Below, piece by piece: positions 1 through 11,692 of a stretch of DNA of 64,000 bases. The translations under genes and the position numbers were made by a program. Within the stretch, counting starts at the first letter, position 1. Each line of letters starts with the position of its first letter. The notes beneath the pieces are model-generated. The model saw nothing but the letters and a program-made list of their open reading frames with translations. It did not search any database and was not told the origin of the DNA. Location: NCBI GenBank assembly GCA_963921795.1, contig OY997657.1, forward strand, positions 26,566,581 to 26,630,580, given 5' to 3'. The DNA is from Nannobrachium achirus. Lineage: Eukaryota; Chordata; Actinopteri; Myctophiformes; Myctophidae.

Positions 1-3000
1 GCCATTGGGCAGTGCCACCATCATTTCTACTGGGAAGTTGTACTTCTCCAGATGTAGACGGGCCTTTTCACTCAGCAGAGGATTTTTCTCATCAGCCTGA
101 TAAATCAGAACAGTAATAGGAATTTGAGAATGTGAGTTTGTTTGTTTTAGAGTGATGATTTGAGTATATGGAGGGTACGAAGTCCAACCTTCTGATGTTT
201 AACAACTTGAAACGATATACTGTAATCGTAGAGGTCCCCCAGGGCTCCATACTTTGTCTGTTCCTTGTTCCCTCCCCCTCTACACTAAATATCCTCTGCA
301 AAAATAGGCAAGCTTACAACTCACACAAATGTGACACGTTGTGAGATTGTAGATCTGCAATTTTAGCCCAGAATAGGGATATGGTGCGTTTAAACCCCTC
401 TAGCATTTGTCATTTTGTTGTTAACTTTAAGGGTTACTGTCATGTTTGTTCACCTGCATGTCCTCTAGCTCTTTGACCAGGGACCAGCTGCTGACGAAGC
501 TCTGGTTGAGCAAGGCCAGAACGGGCGAACTTTCCAGGACTGTCTCCCGGAGAGTTCGCCCCGAACCTACACGGAATAAGGAGGGAGAATAGAGATGAAA
601 AGGTCAGGTACAAAAAGTTGACAGGAGCAAACAAAGTTACACAGCAAATCACAGCAAACTGTAGTGTTGTCAGCATATGAGATTTATGCTCCTTTTAAAA
701 TGTGTGTGCAAGACACAATTACAATAACGGCAAACACATTCCCATGGTTGGCGTACACACACACACACATTTAAAAATATTTCTGTAATGAACTCACCTC
801 AGCAGGACTGGTCATCTAATGCACCCCAAAGGAGAATGGAGTGCACTAGCTTACTTTCTGCTTGTGCTTGATTAAAGACTTCATAAAATGGTAGGTACGG
901 CACCTACAGTAAAAGGCAAACACAATGACACAGTTTTGCACTGCAAGTGTACACAAAACAGGATACAGTACAACAACAGTGAAACAGAGTGGTTGTAGAT
1001 AGGGCTTGGGACAAACAATTCAAACCAGACCACAGATGTGGACCAGAAATGTACCTTCTTAAAGGGGTAGAAGGTGACCTCCAGATGTCTAACAGCCTCC
1101 TGGTGGCTGATCTCTGAGGTCCAGTGGATGTCCTCAAAGACAAATTGGATGGGCTCACTCCCTTCGCCCCGGCTGTCGATGATGTTACCCTGCTCATCCT
1201 GGATAAAAGCAGGAGTGGATGGACCAGTGGACTGCAGCTCCAACTATGAATACACACAGATAGCACTGAATGCAACACAACACAATCTCTCCATAGCATT
1301 CATTCTCCACTTAATCGCCTTTACTTGCGCCAGCAGAACAGTACAGCGTCCGGCTGCGTATGTACGTATGTATGCCGGTGTCTGCCTCTACGCCCGTAGC
1401 CCAATCAGGGACCAGCATTTCTGGCAACGTCATCATTAACAGCCAGTGAGAGACCAGCATTCCTGGTGATGCCAGTGATGAGCGCACCTCATGGTGTGCT
1501 CTGCTGGCAGTGCGCAAGTGCAAGTGTACTTGTGCAAGGCGCAAGTTGGCAGAGTGCAGTTCTATTTTATACTGCATTGTATGACAGTGTCACACGAAAA
1601 TAGCTAGATCTACAAGCTCACACCATGTTGCAATGAATGCAATGCACCGTGAGCTTGGATGATGCATATAATGATACCCAAAATAAAGACACCAGGTTTA
1701 AAGTGGTTAAAGCAAGGCAGATGTCATACCACAGGATATAACGCCATTATATATATATACAGCCATTCATCAGAAAGCAGAAATGTGTGGCCATTGCAGC
1801 TTTTACCTGTGGTAGGTAACCGATGTCCACCTCCATGTTGCTACTCTCACTGGCCCCATAGAGCCACTCCATATCCACATTCAAAGACCTGGGAGACCAG
1901 AGGACATGTTACACTTCAATTAGTGGGGTGTCTGCTTCTATGTCAGTGGTTCTCAAAGGTTTTCAAGTCAAGGACCCCCAAATTGATATGTATTGGGTTA
2001 CAGACCCCATTTGAACAGATTTTGTGCCAGTACCTAAGAGGCTACTGACAAGACTAACCTGTCACTGGGGACATAGAGGTGGAAGTGCCGGATATGGGAA
2101 GCATCTCTGGACAGGACAATGTTTCCAGTGAACTGGCCAGGGGTAAACCAGAACGGAAAATCAGGAACGTCGTTCAGTTGGAATTCTGCATGAATCCTGA
2201 GGGATGTAAAATGTGTTGTTACTAAATAGGCCTCCAATGTCCAGTAACAAGACTATCACATGAAGAAATTCATCTGTAATATTGAGGTGTGATACAATAA
2301 ATGCACTTCTCATTCCAATGTCAAGTCAAGTCTGTGAATAAATCAATACTGTCAATTTATACTCCAGCGCACAACAGTGTTGCTTGCCGACAAGAACCGA
2401 CCTTCAGGCTAACAAGCTGAAGACTTGAAGATCAGTAGACACACAAGTCAATGCATTGCTCTCAGGGTGGAAACAATTGGAGTTGGAGAAAGAAAGAAAT
2501 ACACTGGTAGAACCAATCCAAAGACTTTAAGGCTGTCTTTATTGGTGAAAGGATTTGTTTCCAAAGCAGTGGCTGTAGGTTTGTTAGCAGCTGTTCTAGC
2601 AACTACCTATTGTAATAGATAAGGGATAGCTCCTCACCTGAAGACAATGTCATAGTAAAAGTCATTGCTGGCACGAATGCAGGCCACTGTGCCCTGAGGA
2701 GCAAAGCGTGACTTGATGAAAGGCCGAGGGTGGAACATACTCAGCAAGGTGTGGATGAGAACCTGGACAGGTCAGGTAGGGGTAGAAAAAGTTCACTTGT
2801 ATGTAGATATTTAGATATGTATTGTATAACCATGTTCTGGCCAAGTATTAAATAGAACTATGCTTTAAAAAAAATACCTCTTTGCCCTTCGGTGTTGGAG
2901 GGTGGTAACGGTTGTTAGGCAAGTACCCGGTGAAGATATTGAGCTCACTAGGAATCACCCACCAGGTGTCTCCCACATTGACCTTGTTCTTTGGGGGCAA

Positions 3001-5074
3001 GAAGGCCCTAAATTGGCTGGCAGAGAAAGTAGAGGAAGGCACTGCTGGGGTCTTCCATGACCGCAGTCCACTCAGAGAGCTATGAGCAACCTGGTTGAGA
3101 CAGAAGCCAGGAATCACTTACTATAATCAATAGTTTAAAACAAAGATTTTTGAGCGGTGCTCCTGGAACAGGAGCTAAAGCTTACCTAGGCTTTGTCCGG
3201 TCAGAGCCCAATGGGAAAACACACTCAAAAAATTTAAATTGAAGCACTGCTTTCAATTTATGGCCAACATCCTGGCACAAACAGCTCAAAGTTTGTTGTC
3301 TCAGTATTAATTTCTGAGAGTGGTCTATTTTTACACTCTCAGAGTCATGTACAGTAGGATACATGATGGGAGCCGATATGCATAAGCCAGTCTGGTTAGT
3401 AAGGTTTGTTTATTGTCTTACCCCAAGGAACCCATCTTTGCTTTTGGTCATGGTGTCTAGAAGCAGAGGTTCCATTTTGGCCTCCAGTGTCAGACTCTCT
3501 CCATTAGGGTCATGGCTTTCTTCCTCTTCAAACTCCACTGGAGCTGCGAGCCCTGCAGACAGCCAGATATTAAGGACCACAAATCAATGATCAGAGTACA
3601 TGGCTACTCTGAGTATACTTTAGAAAGAGAAATATGGAATTGATGACACTCACACACACAAATGGAGACATAGAGAGATAGAGAGACGTGATGACTATGG
3701 CAAACCTGTGAGTTTCTCAGCAATGGGTTTAAACTCCTCGGGGCTGAGAAACAGGTCATGGTCTGTGTCCAAGGACGAGAACAGAAAGAGCCCCTCTGCA
3801 CCCAGGGCCTTGACACCGTCTTCCTATTGGAGGCAGACACAGAAAAGGATTGTCCTTACTCATTACACATGCTCCACAGAATTTCAATGGCATGTGTCAT
3901 GTCAAAACTAGAGCAAAATGGCCATATTATTGTTAAATAATCTACGCAATGTTTTTGTGCCTGACGAAAAACTATAAATAAGAGGTAACAAACAATGTGC
4001 CAAATAACTGGAGGGCTTATTGAAAAATGGTCAGTGTTGACTGACAAAGCTATAGCTATGGCACTGAGAGGATGTGACCAAATGAGAAATGTGGTACCAA
4101 TCCTCCTCAAAAAATATATTTTCTCAGGTCACATGAGAGGTTTTCGTCTGTTCCATCATGGTATTTTTGTCCAATGCATTTGTATAAGTTCAGATAATTA
4201 CTAAATGCCTTTGAAATTAAATACAAATTTTACACTGAATAATTATTGTTAACATCCCTTAATATAGGCTATAGGCCTATATTGTTTGTAACTATTGGAT
4301 GGGCCCTCTACATCAAAGTTGCCCGCAACCCACCCCTCTAATTTCAAACTGGGGGTCAATGAAATTAGAAGATTTGAGAACCACTGGCCTACTACTGTAC
4401 CAAGTACCCCAGTAGGCCAAGAAAGACGAGCTGTTTTATTGAGAGACCGCCATGTCCCAGCCTGGTCCCAGAACACAGTGACTGCGTGCCTGTTGTAGCT
4501 TGTACAATGGAGGGAAGGGGGAGGTACAGCTAAAACTTCAGGGTAACTTTTGAAGGCTAGTGACTGACGACTCCTGCTGTGGCAGACATCCAGCCCCCTA
4601 ATAAAATATAAAACGCAGGGGGACGGAGTTTGTTCCCCTGACAATTATACGTGGCAAAGTGCCGACGTATGCAGTATTATCTATCGCGTGTGGCGTATCT
4701 TGTAAGCAGAAAATGATACATATCTCTCTACAAATTAACACGATCCACATTTTAAGTTGCCTTGGACAAAAAAACAAACAAACAACAACAACAGTTTAAT
4801 ACACACTGTCACAAAAGGATCCCTCTTGACCTTCACTGAAATAAATAAAGAGATGCGCTCTCACATGGCGTTTAAGGAGCAGCGTGTCTTGGTAATACTT
4901 GATCCCAAATGCAAGGACGGGGACAAAGGCGACCAGCATCAGAGTCCAAAAGAGTCTGTTGATCCAAGATCCTCTAGTGCTCCTGTCTGGAGGTATCCCA
5001 GCACAGTGCTGCTGGTTCTCTGCTGGAATCACATTCTGGTCCTGGGGGATACTCTTATCCACGTCCGCGGCCAT
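1..5074 (-). CDS. selenon: Selenoprotein N, 3' end off window
   Basis: This is an ER membrane selenoprotein involved in calcium handling and redox control in muscle. Eleven coding exons are seen on the minus strand: 5074-4865, 3823-3706, 3552-3422, 3090-2878, 2762-2638, 2196-2059, 1888-1807, 1243-1055, 903-798, 566-454 and 96-1. All have consensus splice sites and joining phases, giving 507 residues. Residues about 41-60 form one membrane segment. Residues 89-100 ([12 protein letters not shown]) match an EF-hand loop. Blocks such as [29 protein letters not shown] and [15 protein letters not shown] are close to human SELENON. Codon 437 is UGA in the context S-C-U-G-S-G-R, the redox motif. The start is the ATG at 5074, just before the membrane segment. 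The final exon or exons and the SECIS element lie outside the window. Introns hold hAT-like fragments near 1941-2010 and 4320-4390. Confidence 0.96.
523..561 (-). promoter_or_regulatory. Selenocysteine redefinition element stem-loop
   Basis: In the exon after the UGA, GGGCGAACT (561-553) pairs perfectly with AGTTCGCCC (531-523) around a 21-nt loop. In the spliced mRNA the stem begins six nucleotides after the UGA, as described for the SELENON redefinition element that aids selenocysteine insertion. Its coding role here (residues after Sec) is retained. Confidence 0.8.
799..801 (-). other. selenon: Selenocysteine UGA codon of selenon
   Basis: On the minus strand the exon reads ...GAC CAG TCC TGC TGA G|gtgagt. 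TGA follows a cysteine codon and is followed after splicing by Gly-Ser-Gly-Arg, exactly the S-C-U-G-S-G-R context of SELENON. The codon ends one base before the exon junction. Confidence 0.95.
1598..1660. repeat. Copy of recurrent palindromic motif
   Basis: The segment reads aaaatagctagatctacaag and continues into gctcaca. It is one arm of a palindromic motif found about 15 times in the window (see findings). It lies in a selenon intron between exons 1888-1807 and 1243-1055. Confidence 0.5.
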
Positions 5075-5436
5075 CCTACCCAGCTATTTAGAGGAAGACA
5101 TGGTAGTCGAATAACGCTAAAAACCGTAACGTTTCTTCCTCGCGTAAAAGGCTAAACTCTCATCCTTTTTGCACGTCGTCTGACTCTGAACTCAAACAGG
5201 CGCCTTTCCCCAGCCGCTTGTCTCTGGCAACAGCTGTAGATGTTACCACACATCCAAACCAAACCCAACAGCAACCCGGGAGAGGACATGTAACCTCTCT
5301 TAAAGGGCCAGTGCATACATACCGGTAGTAGGAATGTGAGTTTGGTTAGTCATCGGACCCAACCATATAATTATGTTATTCCCGAAATATTTCCCCCACA
5401 AAAAACCATACCTCAACTTTAGCGAATAATGTATAC

Positions 5437-5873
5437 CATGGGTCTTCAACAGGTGGTCCGGGACCCCTGGGGGTCCTCAGAGTTACTACAGGGGGACCGG
5501 GGGTCCTCCAAATCTTTGAGTGATAGAAAGTTTTTCTCCTTTTTTATATTTTAATTTTAACCACTTGAACCCTAGCGTCCAAATTCTGAGCGCTTTAGCC
5601 AAAAATGGCAGATCTTCAAGCTCACCTGAGGCGTTGTGAGCTTGTAGATCGGCTATTTTCGGCAAATACCTTTGGTGTAGAGGGAGAAAAGAGCAGACTA
5701 AGTACAGTGTGAAAGGTCAAGTTTATTAAGTATTGACGGTTCAAGTGGTTAAATATCTGAAAACACAAATTGACATGAATCCAAAATAATCTGATGTTTG
5801 TGCTGGAATCTATGATCGTTTGAAGGTTGTGGGGGTGCACGTTTCATCTCTTTCTCAACTAAGAAAACCCCTG
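5437..5873. mobile_element. hAT-type MITE, GGGTCTTCAAC family
   Basis: The ends read catgggtcttcaacagg and aagaaaacccctg, and near-matching 8-bp flanks (atgtatac and ctgtatac) suggest a target duplication. It is related to the elements at 18151-18630, 44690-45270 and 51162-51475. An internal palindrome (about 5604-5660) holds the recurrent agatcttcaagctcac motif. It sits upstream of the selenon start, outside the likely core promoter. Confidence 0.75.
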
Positions 5874-6269
5874 CTGTATACGTAGAATTTAGCTATTTGC
5901 TTCGGATAGAATATTTCAATGGTTTAATGATTAACATTCAAAAACAATAATAATAATGGTGGCAACTTACACTCAATATCTCATTTTAGTTTATTATCAT
6001 GTAGAATTCACATTCTCTACATACAGGTCATATTTACACCTACATGTACAATGTTGCAAAATAACCAAATAACCAAAACAAGGCAAGGTTTTCTTCGTTC
6101 TGGATGGGAGCCCAAGGTCAAGGCACAACATAACTGAGAAGACATATCTATCACAGAAACCATCAAATGAAAGTCACCCATGCATGCACATCTCCACTGG
6201 TGGCTTATTCCAATTTATTAATGTATCTGTGATTGAGTAAATCAGTCCATTCATTGATGTTGTTTGTTC

Positions 6270-8004
6270 TCATTCCATTTCCTCTTCGACAGACTGTGTC
6301 TTCACTTTGGGCCCAACTTTGGGGGCGACGTAGGAACCCATACCTGCTGCTCGCTCTGCTTCTGCCTGGGTATAAGGTTCCTCTCTGAGGTCTTTTAGCC
6401 TGCATGGTGCAAAGAGTGAAAAAATCTTTTGACTCCTCAGTTATTCTTCTTAGAATAAGGGCTGATGCATACTCCACTTTTAAAGCAGTTTAATTCGGTT
6501 TGGCTCTGTGCAAAGTTCCAAACTACAATATGACGCCATTCAGAGGTTCTGGGGGGGGCGGGTACCGTCATCATGACGGCTGCTCTGTGCTGCCGAGATG
6601 TTAACTTGTGACAGCCCGAACCAAATTAAACTTGGCTCTAAAAGTGGAGTATGCATCGGCCCATAGTATATAATAATTATTATTACTATGACTTCAAACA
6701 AGAGTTGTAATTTAATAGAATATACTATATAGTAAATAAATAGGGGATATTACCGTCTTTTGTGCGCTTTAGTTTTAAAGTGCTCTTTCAAGGTTTTCAT
6801 GTCAGCAAAATATCTCCTGCAGGGCATAAAAAACATTTTGTTAACATTTATGTATGCCACATATATGTGGACTCCCTGAAGAAGATCTCGTGTCCTATCA
6901 GGTCGAAAACACTGTTTTCTTATGAATAAATGTAATCTCTGCATATCGTGGCTATGAGTCGTGTCAGACTTCTTTCATTTTTATGCTTTTGCACCATAGT
7001 CAGCACCTCTGCACTATGGTGTGCAGACTGCACATTTCCTGCTTGTTTATTTGCCAACATCTGCTTGTTTTTATGCCACAAAATATTTGAACCCAATATA
7101 AACTTGATGTCAAGAAATGGCTGGACTAGAGGTGCACTTAGGTGCAGATAGTATACCAATATTCAGGAAGCTCTGAGTTATATCTAGCCACAACTTGCAA
7201 CTCTAGATTTTTGGAAATTACTCAACGGTCCTGTGTACCACCTGTTTCGAAAGGACGTTGTGCTATTATTGAATACGAGTGATTCCAAACTACAACACTT
7301 AGAAAAATAATCCCCTGCATGGAATTTATTGTCAGAAAGTAGCTCATAAGATGTCTATGGTGGATTTTTATGAAACAAACACTTTGTAGAAAGAAAGAGG
7401 ATAATTCAAGATTTCCGTACAGCTGCAATGTTGGTGACTATAATGGGGGACTGCCCCATAGGTCGAACTCCCGTTGGGTCGACTGAGGTTAGGATTAGGG
7501 TTAGATTTAGGCATAGTTTTAATGAGGTTAGGGCTAAGGTTAGGTTTAGGTGGTCAGACCAAAGGGAGTTTAACCTAAGGACATGTTACCCTTTAATGTT
7601 GTTTAATACAATCTGATTCTTCTGTTTGGATGTATGGGCTGTCAATGGTTGGTGTTGCAACTCTAGATTCATCATATTAAAAAAGATCTAGAGTTGCAAG
7701 TTGCGGCTAAGATATATCAAAGTAATTTTATATTTAACAGTCGAAAGGATTCCAGAGATATGCCCAAAATAAGGATGCCAGGGTTAACGTGTTTCAATAA
7801 GGAAAACACTTACGCGCAATGTAAACAGTAGTGCTGGGCACATCCTGTCACATCAAAGTCTTCCTCCTGGTTGAGCAGCTTCTTTGCCATCTCAGGCTTC
7901 ATATCAGTGTGGATCTGATCCAAGTCCTTGGTCCTGCGCTTTGTCTTCCATTTCTTAGCATTGGTCTTGGTCTTGTGGTTTCCGGTTTGCTTGGACTTAC
8001 CCAT
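6270..8004 (-). CDS. znf593: Zinc finger protein 593 (Bud20-type)
   Basis: This is a small nucleolar/nuclear C2H2 protein. The family (yeast Bud20) works in maturation and export of the 60S ribosomal subunit. Three coding exons, 8004-7814, 6816-6754 and 6399-6270, join in phase to give 127 residues. The N-terminus [20 protein letters not shown] is basic. One zinc finger follows, with ligands CLHC and the histidines of KEHF and KAHK. The tail [19 protein letters not shown] is the family signature. A non-coding first exon probably ends near 8972, where AAG is followed by gtaagc on the minus strand, and the coding exon opens at an acceptor four bases before the ATG. Length agrees with the human protein (134). 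A MITE lies in intron 2. Confidence 0.94.
6459..6662. mobile_element. MITE with GGGCTGATGCATACTCC ends
   Basis: About 24-bp inverted ends (gggctgatgcatactccact and the matching agtggagtatgcatcggccc) bound a 204-bp element with a GC-rich middle. It lies inside znf593 intron 2, about 60 bp from the start of the last coding exon. Confidence 0.75.
7175..7725. repeat. Inverted-repeat element with telomere-like stretch
   Basis: The sequence tatatctagccacaacttgc near 7180 returns inverted near 7700 (gcaagttgcggctaagatat). Between them, 7480-7560 is rich in variants of ttaggg (aggattagggttagattta), a degenerate telomere-like run. It lies in znf593 intron 1 and shows no coding. Confidence 0.5.
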
Positions 8005-8971
8005 GATTCTAGGTGAGAAAATGAAGTATGAGGCAAAAGACTGATTATTGTGGCACAAGAAGACCATATACTCTTATTCCAATATAATTATTGATTATTG
8101 TTCTTATGTTGTGTGTTTGTCAAATGACTGATTTCCCTGTACCTGTATGGAAATTAAATATTTGTTTGTGAGAAGGAAGAACTGCTAGTTGCTACTAAAT
8201 GGGAACTGGTGAAGCGTTAAGGAAGGATGCTGTCACCTGCGAAGGTTCAGGGGAGGGGTCTGACACTGATCTGAAAGTTGTAATAACTAGATAGAGTTCC
8301 AGGAGGATGCAAAGTCAATCACCCTGATACAGTATTTTGGTCTTCTTCCCCAGTAAAAATCGTGCAACTGACATTCACTCTTTCCAGACATAATCACAAC
8401 ACTGTACTAATGCTAATCATATCATAGCACTAATAGTGAACAGATTCAGACAACAGTCATGCAGAACTAAGTTAGGATATAGCTCAATGAAAGAACGAAT
8501 AATGAAACAGGAATAACATAGAATGTGTTATAGTTACAGTAAACGCCTACTTTAGCCCTAGAATGGCTGACTGTGTTATCGGTAACCCGGGGGAATGCTC
8601 GCCCTAATCTTTCCATAGCTATTCTAGGGCAATGTCTACTAAAATAAGACTGCAAAACCATACTTTTAATACAATTGATCAGGGGACTTTTGTTTTGATC
8701 GAAGTCAGCCACCGATCAATTTCTTGGCTAACTAGTTTGTTAAGCTTTGTAATATACAAATTGCTAAGCTAGTAAAATGATAAACAACGAATTTGCATGA
8801 AGAACGTTACACCAGATCAAACAACACAACACGTCTATAAACGGGATTTTAAAATGTTATAATTCACACTATATTTACAGAACTGTGAGACGCCAAAAAC
8901 ATACCGTTGTTAACTCTTTATTTCAAAATGTAACAGAGGTCTGCTCTGAAATGTGTTTTGGAATTGCTTAC

Positions 8972-9030
8972 CTTCCACACGTGTTTATGAGAAGGATTTA
9001 TTTCCGGGTCAAGAGGAGGAAAAACAAAAA
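8972..9030 (-). promoter_or_regulatory. Likely znf593 5' non-coding exon and promoter
   Basis: On the minus strand a strong donor (AAG|gtaagc) at 8972/8971 ends a short stretch upstream of the znf593 coding exon, whose acceptor is at 8008. The upstream end of the exon is a guess from position only. Confidence 0.45.
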
Positions 9031-9296
9031 CAAGTACGTTTCACGCCTGTAGGGGGCAGCACACACACTATTTGGAATATGAAAACGGCAGAATACAGCA
9101 CTAAATTACAAGTCTTTCTCACACGTTAATTTAACTAGCCCTTACCCGTTCAAAGATATGAGCTCCGAAATAATGTGCAGTGTGTGGGTTATGGGATGTG
9201 CACTGTGCACACAGTATATGAGGGATGGAAAGTAACTTTAACTGGTGCTTGCATGATAATATGTAGGAGCATCAATGTAAGAAATACCCGTTTCGT

Positions 9297-10142
9297 TTAA
9301 TGGCTACAGAGATACTGTGTACCGATCTGCATGATTTTTGGACAAAATCTGTAACAGGGCCAGACAACCTGGCCACCTGGCTTCTTCCTTTTCTGCACTG
9401 GTAACACTTTCTTTGGTCCTGTCTCTTGCATGGAGGAGATGCCCTGTCTCTTGAGATACTCCTCAATCTTCTCTTCGTCAATGGCATCAACTGGAACACT
9501 CCTCCACAGTTTCATCCACCACAAACTGGCAGTGTTTGTCATTGTAGAATAGGACTTTCTTCTTGTCTGGTCTGGTCTGGTCACAAAGATGATCTGATCC
9601 GCTAAAGCCTTAATGGCCTTGGCTGAATTGGGCAGACCCTCCTCCACATCATCCAGCAGGATTCCTCCCAGGCCCAACTGGTCGTGTTTGTCCAGCAGCC
9701 TCAGCAGGGACTTCTTGTCCTTCAGCTTGTATTTAGGCTTAAAGGCATACTTCCCATCCTGCACATCAATCTTTGGATTGTTGACCAAGGCCTCAGAAAT
9801 AAGCCACTGTTTCTGCTTCATCCCGATGTCCAACAGTTTGGTCTCATCCAGCATTTCCTCAAGGGTCAGGAAGTGTGTGTCCCCTCTCTGATGCCTGGTC
9901 TTCATGTAGTTGACGATCTTGGCCAGGCAACCAAACTTGTAGCCAGAGCTACCAGAGAGAGCCTTCAGACTGATGTTGCCATTACTTGAGTCAGCATTGT
10001 GTTTGGACCCTGAGGACCCTTCCTTGTCAACTTTGGCCTTCTTCTTGTGTGAGTCGGAGCCTGTAGGTCTCTTCTCTACAGCTGGAGTGGACAGAGCTCT
10101 CTTCTTGAAGAGCTCCCTCTCCTTCAGTAGAGCAGGATCCAT
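9297..10142 (-). pseudogene. gtf2e2: Processed retrocopy of gtf2e2 (TFIIE beta)
   Basis: An uninterrupted 281-codon frame matches general transcription factor IIE subunit 2 from its first residue ([20 protein letters not shown]). It continues through the winged-helix blocks ([46 protein letters not shown]) to [20 protein letters not shown]. The normal gene has several introns and this copy has none, so it arose by retroposition. Near 9560 a 5-bp tandem duplication (CCAGA) shifts the frame. An apparent 11-bp loss near 9520 restores it, leaving about 20 foreign residues. The last about 25 residues are not TFIIE: the copy stops after KKPGGQ and runs into a repeat also present near 21110 and 21530. 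The basic C-terminus is lost, so it is most likely non-functional although open. Confidence 0.85.
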
Positions 10143-10443
10143 CCTTTCTCTTGGACACTGGTCGACGGTTAACGGTTCAAACTGCTGCCCAAAGTCTCTG
10201 GAACAAGTTGTTTGGAAGAACAGAACAGCTGCAGTGAAACGATGGTGTCAAGTCGATGTGATGATGATGGATGATGATGTCAATGTTTGTATTTATATAT
10301 TTATATGATAATGTTTTATGAAAGATAAACTCAAATTCGTTGGTCACGCTGATAGCTAGGAAATTAAACCTTTAACTCTGAAACATTGTTTGAAAAGGAA
10401 AAGACGCCAGGCCAGATCTCAGGAGGGTAAAAAGTGTTCCTTG

Positions 10444-10836
10444 TGTAGCCCCAGCCAATAAACCGACCCGCAAACGCCCTGCCAATCGAGCTCAGCTCTA
10501 TTGGCACAGTGGTTTGGGTGTCGGACTGGCGAGTGGGAGAGTGGTGTTCGATTCCCGCTCCTGCGCATCACTACAATCTGGCGTTGTCGGCAGGATGAGG
10601 AGCGTGATATCCTTGCGTGAGGGACATGAGGGACGTCGTGTGCGGTGGTCCGCGGCGTGAAGTGTGAAGCGCGAGGACGTGCTTCAAAAGACCGAGGGGG
10701 TGATTGTAGCCCCAGCCAATAAACCGACCCGCAAACGCCCTGCCAATCGAGCTCAGCTCTATTGGCACAGTGGTTTGGGTGTCGGACTGGCGAGTGGGAG
10801 AGTGGTGTTCGATTCCCGCTCCTGCGCATCACTACA
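10444..10836. mobile_element. TRIM-like terminal-repeat mini-retroelement with tRNA-like repeats
   Basis: Two terminal repeats of 132 bp (10444-10575 and 10705-10836) look identical by eye. They begin TGTAG and end CTACA, and they flank a 129-bp internal part with no coding. A 4-bp direct repeat CTTG lies on both sides (10440-10443, 10837-10840). The internal part starts with a primer-binding-like TGGCGTTGTCGGCAGGAT and ends in a purine-rich gaccgagggggtga before the 3' repeat. Each repeat carries a tRNA-like stretch with an A-box-like TGGCACAGTGG and a B-box-like GTTCGATTCC. It looks whole for a non-coding element of this kind and is young, given the identical ends. Which autonomous LTR family mobilised it cannot be seen here. 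Confidence 0.82.
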
Positions 10837-11640
10837 CTTGCATGGTTTATTCAAAGAAGTTCTGCCTAAACACAGTCAGGACATTTACATACTTGAATTA
10901 AGTCCCTCCTCTCCAAGCAGAGGAGAAGACCCCGGCATGATGATTGCAAAGGTTACAGCAATATGACAGACAACAATAGGATCCTGCCCTGGGAACCAAC
11001 CATCTCACACCACTGACTCAAGGGGAACAGTAAACATTTAGGCTACTGTAGGTGACAAAATGACATGCTCATGGCTGCCTCAGAGCAACTGTCTGCATTC
11101 AGGACGATAGAACAGTACTTGATTAAATCAAAGTACTTGAGTAGTTTGAGTTAATAATCACTTGAAATTACCTTGACATTAAACACAAACAAATGATAAA
11201 AATCCTTCCATCACACGCCCAGTTACAAAACAATATTTCTCCCTCTTTTACACAAGTCATGATATGACAAAATAAAGGTGAATGACTGACGTTGGAGTAT
11301 CACTGTATACAATGTATACAATTATGTTGTTCTGATTTATGCTATTTGTACCAAAAAGAGACAGCAAACCCCAGATTCCAGCTATCTGTTTCAAAAAGCT
11401 GTATATCAGATAGCTTAATAAAACTATAAACAGTACATTTTCCCTAAGTTGTCATATGACATAGGCTATAGCTCTGTTTACAGCACACAATGCTGTTTGT
11501 TTCATTGTGTTTTTGACAATTATTGCTTTGGCAATGTAAACCTATGTTTTGTCCGTTGGTATTTATTTTGAAGTCCGTCTACGGGAAGTTGGTCTTTTAT
11601 TGAAGCTGTTTTGACGCCCGCGCGGGGCTTCACATCATCA
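10837..11640. other. Intergenic, nothing recognised
   Basis: This AT-rich stretch lies between the mini-retroelement and the rlf promoter. I see no gene, RNA or clear repeat. Base composition turns GC-rich only from about 11610 near the rlf start. Confidence 0.5.
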
Positions 11641-11692
11641 CATGACGGAAACAGAAAGCTGAGCTGCATACGCGCTGTGGCGGAGTGCGAAG

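Noticed and set aside
10571-10966. Open frames across the mini-retroelement
   Set aside because: They arise from the duplicated non-coding terminal repeats.
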